From Puccinellia tenuiflora (taxonomy: Eukaryota > Streptophyta > Magnoliopsida > Poales > Poaceae): 64,000 bases of DNA. Below, one piece after another: positions 45,210-58,043 of this stretch; position 1 is the stretch's first letter, and every line of letters starts with the position of its first letter. The stretch spans positions 511,835 to 575,834 of the forward strand of contig QRDG01000402.1 in assembly GCA_012064385.1 (NCBI GenBank). Reading direction: 5' to 3'. A program made the position numbers and the translations under genes. The notes under the pieces were generated by a model. The model saw nothing but the letters and a program-made list of their open reading frames with translations, did no database searches and was not told the origin of the DNA.

Positions 45210-46976
45210 TGATGCATATAAAATGCATACATGAACTTTACATTATATTACTCATATTTCAATCATATTTGCATCATATAGGGAGCGGCGTTTCTGCTCC
45301 CGGGCTCACCAGCTCCCGGTATTTTCGAAAAAATGTAAAAAATAAAAAACTTTTCAAAAAAATGCGAAAAAATCATGCACGTACCTGACCATGGTCCGCA
45401 TCGCCGTGAAAAATTTCGCACCGAAATGTCATTGTATGCGCCCTGGGCGAAAATGACAAATTTCTGACAGCATATGAGATCCGAAAATTTGAATTTTTTG
45501 TCAGAATTTTGTCATTTTTTCCCAGGGCACATACCGTGACATTTCGGTGCGAAAATTTTCACGGTGGTGCGGACCATGGTCAGGTACGTGCATGATTTTT
45601 TTCGCATTTTTTTTAAGTTTTCAATTTTTTTTGTGCTCCCGAAAATATCGGGAGCATGTGAGCCCGGGCACCGGTTTGAATTTCCGCATCATATAAGGGT
45701 TATATCATTTTTTTATAATGATTTTGGGAAGATTTCACAGTTTTCCTATTTTACTGGAATTAACCCTGCACTGGCAGAAAACCCTATTTTCTATATTTTG
45801 ATGTTTCAGGGACCCAAACGACGTCCAAATGACCTGAAAATTTACGAGCATCAGTTTTTGGAAGGAACAAAGCGTAGGGGCGAAGGATGCGAAAAAGTGG
45901 AAGCCCGAAGGCCAAAAGAGGGGGCCCCACGCGGCCAGATTCCTTGTCCGCGTGGGACCCACCAACTTGGCCCTCGTAGCTCCGTTGCCGTCGATCTTTC
46001 TTCCAGAAGCTTCGTCTTGACCTAAAATCGACTATAAAAATAGTCCCCCGATGTTTTCCGGAGGGGAGCGCCGCCGAAACACAAAAACACCGAAACAGAG
46101 ACCTGGAGCTGCAGATTGGAGGGGGAAAACTCCGGCGGGGCGCTACCGGGGTGGTCTCCATCTCCCCCAACGACATCTCCACCGTCTCCACGATGAAGAG
46201 GGAGTAGTCTCCCTCGGGGCTGAGGGCTCATGCTGGTAGCTATGTGGTTTATCTGTCTCTCCCATGGTGTGATCTTTATGTGATCATGAGCTTTGTAATC
46301 TAGTTGAATCCATAGATGTTACTCTTCATTATCTTATGAATTATGCTACTCAAGTGGTTTTATTAATGTAATCTCCGGAGTCACCTTTGTCCCATGGTGC
46401 GAAGTTGACAGTGTGCGTACCGTGTGTGGCTCTTAGGCTAAAGATTACAGGAATACTTATCATGAGTTATTATTTGTGTTGGATGTCTCTATGAAATTGT
46501 GGTGTTTGTCTAGTACTATTTAGGGGGCTCAAGTTGACAGTGTGGGGTTCCCTAGATGTGGAATGCGACTTTAAGGTGTGCTTTTATAGCCCTACGCAAT
46601 GGATTGGTGTTCGTTATCCAACCGGAGGATAGTTCAGGGTAGCATAGTGAAGAGGAAATATCTATGTATTCAATTATATTATTATTGTTGAGAGTGTCCA
46701 CTAGTGAAAGTATGATCCCTAGGCCTTATTTCCTATAAGAAACACACACTTGAGCTTGTCCTCTTGCTGCATAGAGGATTGGGCTTTCTCTCTTTGAGAG
46801 CTTCTACTTGCTACCATTTACCTTCAGCATTTTTACCAAAAATCCCAAAAACACTTGCATCTTTCATTGTTTTATTTACCATTCTTGTTAACCAATACCT
46901 TCAGCTCCTCGTGGGTTCAACAACCTTTTCTAATCGAAAGGTACTACAATTGATCTCCTGCACTTGGGAGTCATCA
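45210..46976 (+). mobile_element. Athila-like solo LTR nested in insertion (b)
   Basis: TGATG...CATCA termini are perfect 5-bp inverted repeats. TSD CCCAC lies at 45205-45209 and 46977-46981. A plus-strand CTATAAAAATAG box is at 46032-46043, and the following 0.9 kb resembles Athila-type grass LTRs as I remember them. Without the MITE inside, the LTR is about 1.35 kb. No internal domain is present. Confidence 0.85.
45281..45685. mobile_element. Mutator-type fold-back MITE
   Basis: 405 bp flanked by a 10-bp duplication GCATCATATA (45271-45280 and 45686-45695). The two halves are near inverse copies (GGACCATGGTCAGGTACGTG on the right mirrors the left). Short G-rich ends and a 9-10-bp TSD fit a Mutator MITE. 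It has no coding capacity. Confidence 0.82.
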
Positions 46977-46981
46977 CCCAC

Positions 46982-49900
46982 AAGCCCATGTAGTAAAAAA
47001 AATCCACTTGGCATGCCCAAAAATAAATCCTACAAGAGATAATGATCAAACTTGAGTAGATAAGCATGCCACATAAGGAGATAAGAACAATGACTAGGCA
47101 TCCTTATCTAGAAACAAAATATCTATTCTTATTTCGACCCCAAGTAATCCTCATGCAAGGCCTATATAAGGACATGCTTGCCTCACATAAAATTTGAATT
47201 CCTCTCAATGATATTTCCCTCAACTAACATAAGTAACCAGCCGCACCACTTCTTTCTCACATCAACACAATCATATCAATAGTTAAACATACTCTTCTAT
47301 ATCAACCATAGCATCTCAAGAACACCACCAAATCATGGCCAATCTTTAGAACAACTAGGAATTAGGTCAAGCAGCAAGGAGGAGCAGGCTACACCTGAAG
47401 AAGCAGGTTGACCAGAGCCAGAAGACTACGCTTCTCTTCAGCAGCAGGTTATTAGGATCTAATATCATATAGCATAGGTGCATATCTTTAGATGAGAGGG
47501 AAAGAGAGGAGAGGGGTATAACCATCTTTACTTATTAAGGGAGAGAGGAGAGATATCTCTCTGTTTGCATAGTGATGCTATGCAAGCTAATCACAGAGAT
47601 TAAAAGCCATACCCTAGTATCTGTTCTTATCAAATTGTGCCTCAGCCTTTGCATCACAGGCTAAGCCAAGAAATCAAGCACAAAATATGTTCTTATTTAA
47701 ATCACACACATGCCAGAGCATCAAGACATTGATGCAACTGAGCATAGCACACCAGTGCACTAGAAGAAGCACAGGAAAGCATCAAAAGAAGATTTTCCAA
47801 AGCTTATTCATAGCCAGCTTCTGTGTAACTCCAGTGAAGGCATCACAGCATGCACAACTATATTTTATTAGACACAGAATTAATTCCACACTTGCATAGA
47901 GCAGAGAGCACAGCTACAACATGATATCAAACCCTAAATACCAATTCTTTTCATCAAATCTTTATCTCTACAATCTAAAATCATTCTCCTAAACATATTC
48001 TTCACAGCGCATTAATTAACAAAGCACTAAAGCATCTAAAACAACTAAATCATCATCAACAGAGCATGTCCAGTGCATAAGCATGAATTTTGCTAAGTGT
48101 CGGTGAGGAGAGCATGAGCAGCATAGCAGCTAGGCTAGATCAGAGAGAGATCTAGGAGGGAGTTTAGAGCAGAAAGGAGGAGGAAGAAGAATCATACCGT
48201 GCGCCCAAGGTCGTAACGACATGACAACGGGGCACTGTCCCGTGTGGTCATGGAGGAGGACCAGGGGAGAAGCGCACCACACATCAGCACCACGGCGGCA
48301 CGGAGGCGAACTCCACACCAGCACGGCGGAGCAGCTCGGCAGCGGGAGTACGACTGACGACATCGCGCTGCAACCGAAACCCTAATCAGGGTTAGGATGC
48401 GCTCGACCATATCGGAGACGAGAAAGCAAATCCCTTGGGTGGAGAAGGAAGAGCGGAGCGAGATCTATCATCTACGCTCAATCACGGCGGTGGAGACGAC
48501 CGGAGGAGGCCGGAATCGCTTGGCGATGGCGGCGGCGAACGGAGTCGTGAGAGACAGAGGGGATCGAGTGAGTGAGAGAGAGAGAGAGAGAGAAAGAGGA
48601 AGTGTGGAATGGGTTCGGTCGGACTGAACCGGTACGGGTTGACTTGGTTCAGCCAAGTTCCTGAGGGGATGAGTGCAATTTATAAAAATTGCTGAGTTTA
48701 AACCAAATTCAAATCCAAATTCACACAAAAATTCTAACCCAAAATAAAAGTCATAAAAATGCAATAAAAATATGTTTTGCACTTAAAATTTTACAAGGAA
48801 TTTAAGTATAGTTTTCTACTTTAAATTAAAAAGATTTTTCTTGATAATAATTCATAGATCCTTCAGTGGAAATGAATTGAATTATTTTCAAAAACTATTT
48901 TCTAAAATAAAACCAAATAAGTTCAAAATATATAATTTGAACTTTATTACCCATCTATAAATGATCATCCTACTACTCATCTTAGGTAAAACACACAAAG
49001 AAGAATTCATCAAAAATTCATTCACTCTTTATTAATAAATAATATTGAAATTAAATAAATAATATTTTGAATAAAAGAATTTCTTAAAAGAATAATATTA
49101 TTAATTTAAAACTAAAAGTTTTATTTTCAAGCAAAAATTATTCAAAATATTTTTTGAAACAAAATAAATAATATTTTCTATTAATAAATAATTATGAAAA
49201 ACTCTCAAATATTATAAAATAAATATTATAAGTAATTATAAATAATAAAAATAAAGCCAACACTCTAACACTTAAATAAAAGTGCTACACACCTAGGACA
49301 TGAAAGCATAATATTCTAAAATATTTTAATAATCAAGTAAACCATATCAAATCATCAAACTCTAAATAACCACTAATCTAATCTTTATATCCACTCCTTC
49401 AATAGTAAATAACATTACCTAAAGGTAATGAAACACATCTAAATCAAGAAAAGATGAAGTTATTAAAGAATCACTTAAAATGAAGCTTACTTAAGCTTGG
49501 GTATTTCAGGGTAACGTTGCATCTCATGAATATGCATAATAACATCTTGCCAATGTTTTCAGTAACCCTTATCATGACTACATTGCTATTTTCAGATCTC
49601 GGGGTTTTAACGCAAACCCTAGAACCCTGAAGAACATGAACTGCCATCTCTATCTTAGGCAAGTTCATTCTTGCATACCGTTTGAAATATTTTTATCAAA
49701 CTATTTTCAAAACTATATATACACTTCTCTCCTGCATAAAAAATAAAAACTATTTTCGAATGATGTGAAATGATATATATATATATTGTGTGGCTGGCGA
49801 TGGAATAATTGGTAAGATGAATAGGTTCGGTATTCCATCGTACGGGAAAGTATATACCTAGGATTAATAACCCATGTCCCAGTGATCCTTTCGTCATAGT

Positions 49901-51078
49901 GAAAGCATCAACAAACGGACTTTGTATGGGCAGGGTCAGTCAGAGGCTTTTTCCTTCGTTCGCACATCCTCGGCAGGTCTACACCGGGTTGGATCATTGC
50001 GGCGGTCAACATCATGGAAGTGCGTCATCTTCCTGCCCAACGGGGTAATTGGTGGGGAAGCTCGGGAGGGGTGATGGGTAAGCGTGGAACATGATTACCC
50101 TACCGCATCATAAATGGGCGGATGTGTAGTACGTGGAGAAGCTCCACATGGCTGGATGTCCTGAGCCTTAGCTATAACACTCATGGAGTGTAAAGAGAGC
50201 ATATAAAGGGCCAGGCAACTGTTGGGTAAAGTGATGCAGCTCTGCAAAGTCAAACAAACAAATTGTGGTAGTCACATCCGTGTTCCCGGATCGGAACTAC
50301 GTGAACGAGGCGGGATAGGAGTCCCATTTGGATTCAGACGACCCGTGGAGGCCGTGGACATAGTTTTCCAAAATAAAATCAATCCTTTGAAGAAATGTTT
50401 TCAAAAACTTGCATTATGCCTACGACTTATGGTCATGGCAGTAGCTAGTGCATGAAACACCTTATCTTTATATATTTCAAACTTGCTGAGTAACGTTGTT
50501 ACTCACCCTTTCCCCATTTGACCCCCTGCTTAGACTTTTGGAGCCATCAAAGGAATTGGTAGTTATCCATCGTGACATCAAGGAGGTCTTCAACAAGGAA
50601 TCAAATCTAACAAGTGGAGTACATGGAGTCAACCTCTACTTCAAAGAACAACGAAACAATGGTTCGGAAGGACAATGACAACATTGGCAATGTTATACAC
50701 AAAGTTCACATTGCCGATTGGAGGAAACAACGTCTATTGGAAGGACGAGTAAAATCCTGGATAAATATATTCAAGATGGAATAGATTAGGGTTGTGACAA
50801 CATCAGTAGTTGAATAAGAACTGGGGCTAGAGTTAATCTCCAGCTTAGTGCTACGAATTGGATCTTTCTGGATTTTATTTGCACGAGACTTGCTTCTATA
50901 AAAAGGAAGTTCTCGAGATTTTGTATTGAATAATATTGTATCCTATAGTGTTACCTTGGACCCGCAATGTTTCTGTTGTACTACTCTGAGGGATGTAATA
51001 TTTACAGATAAGTCCTTCTGTGAATATTATATCAACGACTGGTACACTACACATGCAGTGGTGTACGGGGTCACCACA
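46982..51078 (+). other. Distal part of insertion (b), no gene
   Basis: AT-rich DNA with a GC-richer island at 48190-48650 that includes a short (GA)n tract (48574-48592). The sequence near 49780-50200 resembles the middle parts of other long LTRs only loosely. I see no protein domain. Short open frames, such as 77-104 codons around 48130-48780, look incidental. Confidence 0.6.
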
Positions 51079-51749
51079 CTTGGTGTACTAGCTCCACGAG
51101 AGAAGTGCAAGGTTGGAACTCGATGATACTCTTGATGGGGTAGTTGAGGCTATTCAGGAAGCGCACAATTATTTGCTCTTCCGACTCTTCGACATCTGCA
51201 CGCATCATGGACGTTTCCATTTCTTTGAAGTACTCGTTGACGGACTTGATGCCTTTCTTGAGTTCTTGTAACTTCTTGAAGAGATCACGTGTATAGTGTG
51301 GCGGTACAAAGCGTGCTCGCATATCGCGCTTCATGTCTTCCCAAGATTCAATTGGCACATCACCATTCTCCTCACGAGTATTTTGAACTTGTTCCCACCA
51401 AAGGAGTGCGTAGTCCTCAAACTCAAGTGATGCCATAGCTATCATTTTGTCTTCGAGGTAGTTGTGAAGGCGGAAGATCTTGTACACCTTGAGAGCCCAA
51501 GAGAGGTAAGCTTCGGGATCATTTGCTCCCGAGAACTTGGGCATGTTGAATTTGAGCTTCCCGAACCTCTCTTCCGCATTGAAGTATGGCCGTGGTTGCC
51601 ACACACTATCACGACTATGATCTCGTTGAGGACGGTTGTTGTGAATGTGGGCTTCACGTCTTTGGCTCTCTAAGTCCTCGTCATGATGACGCCTTTGGCT
51701 CAAGTTCCGCTTGATCCACAACGTGGTTTGAGTTGGCATGCTCGACATG
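51079..51749 (-). pseudogene. gag: CRM-like Gag core
   Basis: Frame open from 51748. FGKLKFNMPKFSGANDPEAY, LLWWEQVQ, WEDMKRDMRARFVPPHYTRD and IKSVNEYFKEM are the retrotransposon Gag capsid pattern. It is bounded by insertion (c) on the right (TSD ACATG at 51745-51749) and insertion (b) on the left (TSD CTTGG). The conserved SLVELVHQ end continues across insertion (b) in the segment that starts at 43412. It would form the particle shell. Confidence 0.87.
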
Positions 51750-54700
51750 TGTAACAGCCCCAGTTTGGTACCCTAAAATATCGGCCAAATTTTCACTTTT
51801 TGCTTCGCAAACATTGCATCATGGCATCCATTTAAATTGCTAATTTAAAATAAAGCAAGTTTGGAAAGCAATTAAAAGAAAACAAATCCAAATCCCAAAA
51901 ATCTCCAACCTCAATGCAATTGCTCAACTTGGTGACACCAAATTAATTTGAACTTCCAAATTGTTTAGGAAGTTCCAAGTTTAATTATTATAACAAATTA
52001 TCAAAATTCAATTATTGACAAGCAAAGATATAAATTTGAGAATTCAAATTGGTTCAATACAAATTATATTTTTGAAACCAAGTTAAACTTTCCCAAAATT
52101 CAAAATAAAAATATGGGGTGCTTCATTGTTATAATATGAGCCTCCATAAATATTTTCATAATTTATTGAAATGTTTAAGTACTTCAATTAAATACATTCT
52201 TGCAATTTATCAAAATGATCATAATGCAACACTATGAACAAATCTGGTTCTAAACATTTTATTTTTGGACAACAATTTTTGTGGAGTTTCCTCAGGACAT
52301 AGGGAGCCCACATGAATTTTCCTAGATTTTCTAAAATTGCTTAAATAGCTCTTTTAAATAGCTAAAGCATGCTGTGTTAAAAATCAGAAAAAGAAAAACT
52401 GCTAAAGTTTAAAAATCTGACAGGGCCCCCCCTGTCAGCCTCTCTCTTCCTTCCTCTCCCTCACTGTGCCGGCCGGCACTGGCGCCATGCCGATACGCCC
52501 ATGCCGGCGTGTCCGTGCTGCCTCGTGCGTTGCCGTGGCCCCTAGGGATAAGGGGCCGGCCGACGACCTCACCTGCCCCGCATCTCCTTCCCCTCCCCTT
52601 TTCCCGGATCGAACCAACCCTAGTTTTTCCCCGTTCGGTCCGCCGCGGTGCTGACGCCATCACCGTCGATTCGCCACCACTGGAGTTTCCCGGGACCAGG
52701 CGACGCTGCCAACTCCTTCGCCGCATCCTCCTCTACCTCCCCGTACGAGGAATCGGGCCGGGGACGCACTAATCATCGCCATCATCCTCGCCTCCGTCCG
52801 CCGCTCGCCGCCGCCGTCCTCGCCCATTTTCCGGCCGCCACAGACCCCCTCCGCCGCTCCGAACGCACCTACCCGCCTAAGGTGAGCCTGCCATCCTCCT
52901 GGACACCTCCTCCCTCCTCCTCGTGCTCTGTAACCTCACCTTCGTGCGAGCATCCGTACGGCCGTCCGCCGTGGCGCGGCATGTCGCGCACGAGCACGTC
53001 ACCCTGCGTTTTCCCCTCCGTCTACAAGCACCCGCACCGCGACCGCCCGCAACCGCACCCGTTCGCCACACAAGCGTACCCACGGAGCGCCGCCGGAAAA
53101 GGGTCGTCGCCGGCCAAGTCCTCCGTCGGGTGCCGCCGCGCGCGAGACCGCTTGCCCGGCCTGGCCTCGGCTTGGGCCGGTAGGAGGCTGGCCGTTTCGG
53201 CCACACTCCCGACCTCGCACCCCAGCCTGGGCCGGCCAAGGGCCGGACCCTTTGGGCCACCCCCCGGCCTGCAGCCCGGCCTGGCCGGCACAGCCGGCCT
53301 GCCAGGGTTTTTTTTCCCTTTTGTAAACAAAAAAAAATGAAATTAAACAATTGTTATATATTTGTATATTGCTTCAAAATTGCAAATTAAATATCAATTT
53401 GATCAGAAAAACATCACCTACCTGTTGGCAACATTTCCATAATCTTTTGAGTAAATTATTTTGCCTTTATTTAAGAATTCCTAAAATGGTATAAATAATA
53501 CCTAATTTGGGAAAAATTATATTTCGATAAATATTTAACCAAAAATTAGGAATAAAATATCAATGTGATAAGCACTTCAAATGCTATCAAACCATGCTAA
53601 AATCACATTATGATCACAAATATTTATTTGATGTTATTCTTTAAATGATTAAACGAATTAAATTCAAATAATCATTTAATTCACCATTTATTCATCGATA
53701 ATTGGAAATTCACAAATGAGGTACCAAAATGATCGGAAGAACAAACCCTATCCAATCATGTCATGTTCATGCATATTTGATCCACTTCTTAGTAATGTAA
53801 TAATTTTTAAGCAATGTGGACATTTAGTTAAATATGGGGTTTGTTCTAAATAATTGCACCAATTATTTGGCACTCCATTTAATATTGTTAGATAAATCAT
53901 ATGATGATAGCTTTGCATAATCTTGTCATGTCATCATGTGATTGTGCATTGCACCTTTTCTTCGGGTGATTTATTTGTTCTTTTGTATTATTTTTGGGTA
54001 TCGATAGATTCCGGAGTCGAGGGTTCCTCTACCTACCCCGACGAACCATACTATACGCCCCGGCAGCGAGGCAAGAGATAACCTAACCTTCTTGGCATCT
54101 AGCATCCTGTTGCTTTATAAACTTATTTTATCCACCATAATATTGCATGCGATTCCAATGACAATTTTTGGTCAATGCTAGAGTCTCCTATGTATGCATG
54201 TTTTTCCCCCTAAACCATCACTTGTTTCCCTTCCTATGAAACCTAGGTTTGATGTGTTGGCCGGAGACAAGATATAATTGCTGTTATATATGCTTAGCTA
54301 TGCTTAGCCATGCTTAGTCAAATGCTTTATGTCCGTTGATTAAATTCCATAAGTGTTGATGTTGATGGAATGTTCGGACATGGTGGAGGATGTGTGTGGA
54401 ACTTAATTAATTTGCTTAAAAGGCTTGGGTGAGTTTCCATCGGGGATGGTGTTTTGCCTCACTCTTGCCCCTAAGTGTGAGTTCTTGTCTCAACGCCATG
54501 TCCGCGGTTATGGACGCCTTGGGAACGGATTACAAGATCATAGAGAACCTTAACCTTAATTAATTAATTTGGCAGCTAAAGGTTGCAACTCAACGTGTGT
54601 TTAAAAGGTTCATTTCCTCGAGGGTGATTCGAGGGAGTGCCTTTGGTGGAGATGAGAGATGTTCTGGCTACAAGTTGGTTCGATGAGAACCGAAGATGAA

Positions 54701-55391
54701 GTTTACCCTCTTATCCCTTTTGAGAAAAACAAGTCTGAGTAGTCGATGCCATGGGTCTTTTATACTTTTATAAATGAAAACTAGCTTTATGCAAAAATAG
54801 TTACATACAGCTTTAGAGCCTCCGTCGTCATTGGGCCTATATCACCCTACTAAACTTGCGAGTACGTCGTACTCAGTCTCTCTTTGCTGCCTTTATTACT
54901 TTGTTTCAGAGGAGGACGACACCGAGCACACAGGTGGGTTCTTCGTGGACGTCGACGAGTAGTTCGGGGTTCCCAGGTGGCAGCTTGGGACCGTGGAACA
55001 AGCTGGCTGGGATTGCTTATTGTAGGCCTCTTAGGCCATATTTGCATCTTGTTGTTAGACAACACTACCTCGCTTCCGCATGATGAATTGTTGGGTCTGT
55101 GACCTTTTGTGTGTAATATTTGTATCTTTCTCATATATGAGTTGCTATATGAATCTTTGTGTCGTAGAGTCTGTGATGTGCCAGTTGTTCCACAAGTCTT
55201 GATCTCTTTATTATGCATGATAGCTATGTCTGAGCTTATGGCATGATCGAAGTGTTGCGTGCCGATGATCCATTCCGAGCACGCCTGCCAAAGGTTTTGG
55301 CCTGGGATTGGTAAACCCAGTAACCTTCGATTGTGTAGCATGACCGGTTGCACAAAGCTTCATTGCATAGTTCTGGGGTCGGGGCACCACA
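51750..55391 (+). mobile_element. 5' LTR of insertion (c), with internal deletion
   Basis: TGTAACAGCCCC...GGGGCACCACA, 3642 bp. Compared with the 3' LTR it lacks about 360 bp (equivalent to about 60791-61150) at position 54490, where a few unrelated bases sit at the join. The missing part includes two of the three dyads of the conserved module; only GTCCGCGGTTATGGAC (54500-54515) remains. Confidence 0.9.
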
Positions 55392-55394
55392 AGT

Positions 55395-55406
55395 TGGTAT
55401 CAGAGC
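55395..55406 (+). promoter_or_regulatory. PBS of insertion (c)
   Basis: TGGTATCAGAGC, initiator-Met type, 3 bp after the 5' LTR end. Confidence 0.9.
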
Positions 55407-58029
55407 AGGACTGCCTGTAGGAAACCCTTTCTATTGGTCGATGTCGAGTCTAGTTCGCGAAAATTATTTTTAACCTAAAAATGAGTTGTGAAAACCCTCT
55501 TAGGATTCTTTTTACGCCTTACCCAATTCACTCTGATCTCGGTGCCATCTTACCTCTATTTGATTTTAACGGTTCTTCTGATCGTCGGCAAATTCTAAAT
55601 CTTTAGGATCACGGGGTTGGGTCCTATCTTTAGTTACTGGTTAACTTTGCTCGTCTGCCAATTCTAAAGCCCGAAGAGAGGAAGTGTTGCGGATCGTCAA
55701 GAAATTCCTTTGCTTTAGCCCAAGATCTCGAACCGAAGGTCCCGGATTGTGCTAGGGCTCAGGTGTAATGATTCATGAGGGTTGTCACCCTTGTGAGCAT
55801 TATGCTATTGTGAGTCCCAGTGCATGAAGCTGATCTTTAACCCAAGATCTCTTCCGTAGAACCCTGATGTTAATGGTCACATCTTACACCAGGTTGGAAA
55901 AATTTGAAGTTAGTCTTCAAACTCGAGGTTGCAGCCATAAATTTTTTGCTCAACAATGCTCCTCTCTGTCACTAGCTTTAGGTAAACTCTCTGTTATGGA
56001 GATATCTGGATCACGACAAGATTGCCCTTAGCGAGTGGTCCACCAATGTTCGTGATTCCTCCGGTAACATTCGTTCGTGAAACCCTTTCGGCACTAGTTG
56101 TCAGAAGAGTGCTAACAAGGGCTTCTGCAATATCTTGAGAATTGTTGTTAGCCCGTTTCTTGCTCTAGATCTGTCTTCCGACCTCTATCTGTCTGTTGAC
56201 AGTCAAGTTTATCGTGCATTGGGGTGTTCTGATGCATGTTATTCTTGTGGTTCGTCGAGGCATTCCACTTCTAGATGTTAGGAGAAACAACCTCCGGTAC
56301 CTTGTCCATTTCTCGGACCAGGTCAAAGGAATTGTGATTCGCAGAGTAAAAGTCTATCTAGCTTTTGTCCAGTTCCACCTTGGAGTGTCACACTCTTTTA
56401 TATCAAGAGGTCGTGCTTAGTCTCATGACGTACTTGATGAAGTGATGCTCTTACCCTTCCGTATCCATCTACCTCCGAGCTACTCGAGCTCGAGAATGTT
56501 GAGGATGAATATCGTTGTGGTAATCAGATATTCTTAGCAATTGTTATTGCTTTGGAAATCCGCGGACTTTGATGGCACTCCTAGCATGATTGGTAATCGT
56601 ATCATCAGGCCGAGTTGTCAGGAGCTACCAAGTCCATTCGTTCAGGTGCCCACTTTCGGCCAAAGAGTTAGACTTGTGTCGAAACTCTCAAGACCACATC
56701 TTTTCCTTGAAAAGCAAGTCTTCTATCGCAACCAGTGACTTCTGTCGCCAGGGGTCCGGGTGAAGTTCACTTGTCTCCCCGGAGATAATCACAAATTGGT
56801 CATGCATGTGCGGATTGATGTTGAGATGGTAGGTTGTTACCTCCAGTTCTCTAAATTCGTCATGCATGCCATTGGTCGACGTGTTCCTAAATAAGAAGAA
56901 TTTGACAAATCTCATCATCTTACCGGTGTCTCCCAAAACAGGGATCAGTTGTGCTTCATTGTTGGAGCTCATGCTGGTTCAATTGTCCTCTGTGTAGTCT
57001 TGACCGCCTGGAACTCCCAATCTAGCTCTTGCTTTGGAGCTTGACACTATAGCGCATGTCTTGCGAATCTAGTTACCCTGCCTTGCGGCTAACTTCTGCA
57101 AACTCCTTCCAGACCTGCTAAGACGAAGTGTCTGTACACCTAACCAAATCTGAACCTCAAGCAGAAACGATGCTGGGTGGTTTATTAAGAGCATGACCTA
57201 AGCTTACTAGCAATCCCGACAAGTCCGATGTTGTGGCTTACGCACCTCACCGGAAGGCCTATTGACGAAATCTCTCAAATCTTTAACCTCAACCACTATC
57301 CCTGAGGGTAATGTGTAATTTACCCTGGGAGTTTTTCCTTATGGTCTTTTCTCTATCTCAAGTACGACTTTCGCTTGAGGATTGATTGAAGGCTATTCCG
57401 AAGCCGGAGTGTGATATTTAGAACCTTAAGGAGAACATCACCACGGAGTTGCTAAATATTTATCGGTCGACCCCCTACTCCTTGTATCTTGGGATTAGCT
57501 CGTGTAGAAGGTTTAACCTTTTTATCCAATGGTGGATCCATGCTATATCTATCCCTCCTAGGTGAACCCAAGGTTTTGCCCAATCACACGGATGTTGGGT
57601 CAATTCCTCAGTCCCGCTAGGGCCGAGCTTCCAACCTTATGGAAACGTTTTGTATGTCACAAGCGTGGAGTCCAAAAGGTGTCCTTTCTCCTCTCGGTGC
57701 TTCAAATCTCTACGGTCTATGCATCGGGATGGTTTGAAGTATTGTTATGGCCTTGAACAATTGATCGGTTGTCCGATCTCCTGCTCGACCTTTGTTTGGG
57801 CAAGCTGTTCCTAGTCTTTCCTCAATGGCTTATGGTTTTGGGCAAAGTTCATTCTGCCCGTCACCTTAAGCTATCTTCTGTTCTTTCTGCCGCATCGACA
57901 TGTCATGTTGGTTATCCTAAGTCCGCAACAAGGAAGATCATCGTGGGATCGAGAAGATCGTTGAAGTTAAGAGTTGCATGTTTCCCTCATCCCTCTTCCT
58001 ACTCTAGAATCTCGGAACGAGATTCCTGT

Positions 58030-58043
58030 AAGGGGGGTAGAAT
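58030..58043 (+). promoter_or_regulatory. Polypurine tract of insertion (c)
   Basis: AAGGGGGGTAGAAT immediately precedes the 3' LTR start TGTAACAG. Confidence 0.8.

Larger units (their letters stand above)
43413..51078 (+). mobile_element. Insertion (b): very long LTR-like unit, probably a solo LTR
   Basis: TGTAATACCCC...GGGGTCACCACA, flanked by TSD CTTGG (43408-43412 and 51079-51083) inside host gag. Removing the nested solo LTR leaves about 5.9 kb with no PBS, PPT, internal direct repeat or coding domain, so it is best read as one extremely long solo LTR of a Ty3/gypsy family. Candidate plus-strand TATA boxes are at about 47162 (CTATATAAGG) and 50897 (TATAAAAAGG). Orientation is uncertain. 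An unrecognised short-LTR element with decayed ends cannot be excluded. Confidence 0.7.
55392..58043 (+). pseudogene. Decayed gag-protease remnant, interior of insertion (c)
   Basis: No long open frame. A perfect CCHC spacing CYSCGSSRHSTSRC is encoded at 56237-56278. In another frame, LGVSHSFIS (56379-56405) recalls the protease motif (D/T)GA(S/T)HSFIS with the catalytic residue lost. The C-terminal ISERDSCKGG end before the PPT is the usual end of a gypsy polyprotein. No RT or integrase is recognisable. The interior is about half or less the length of a coding gypsy element. It cannot make a working protein. Confidence 0.6.

Noticed and set aside
49780..50220. Sequence resembling the middle of other long LTRs, considered as an extra nested LTR
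   Set aside because: No TG...CA pair or TSD found; similarity is only loose.
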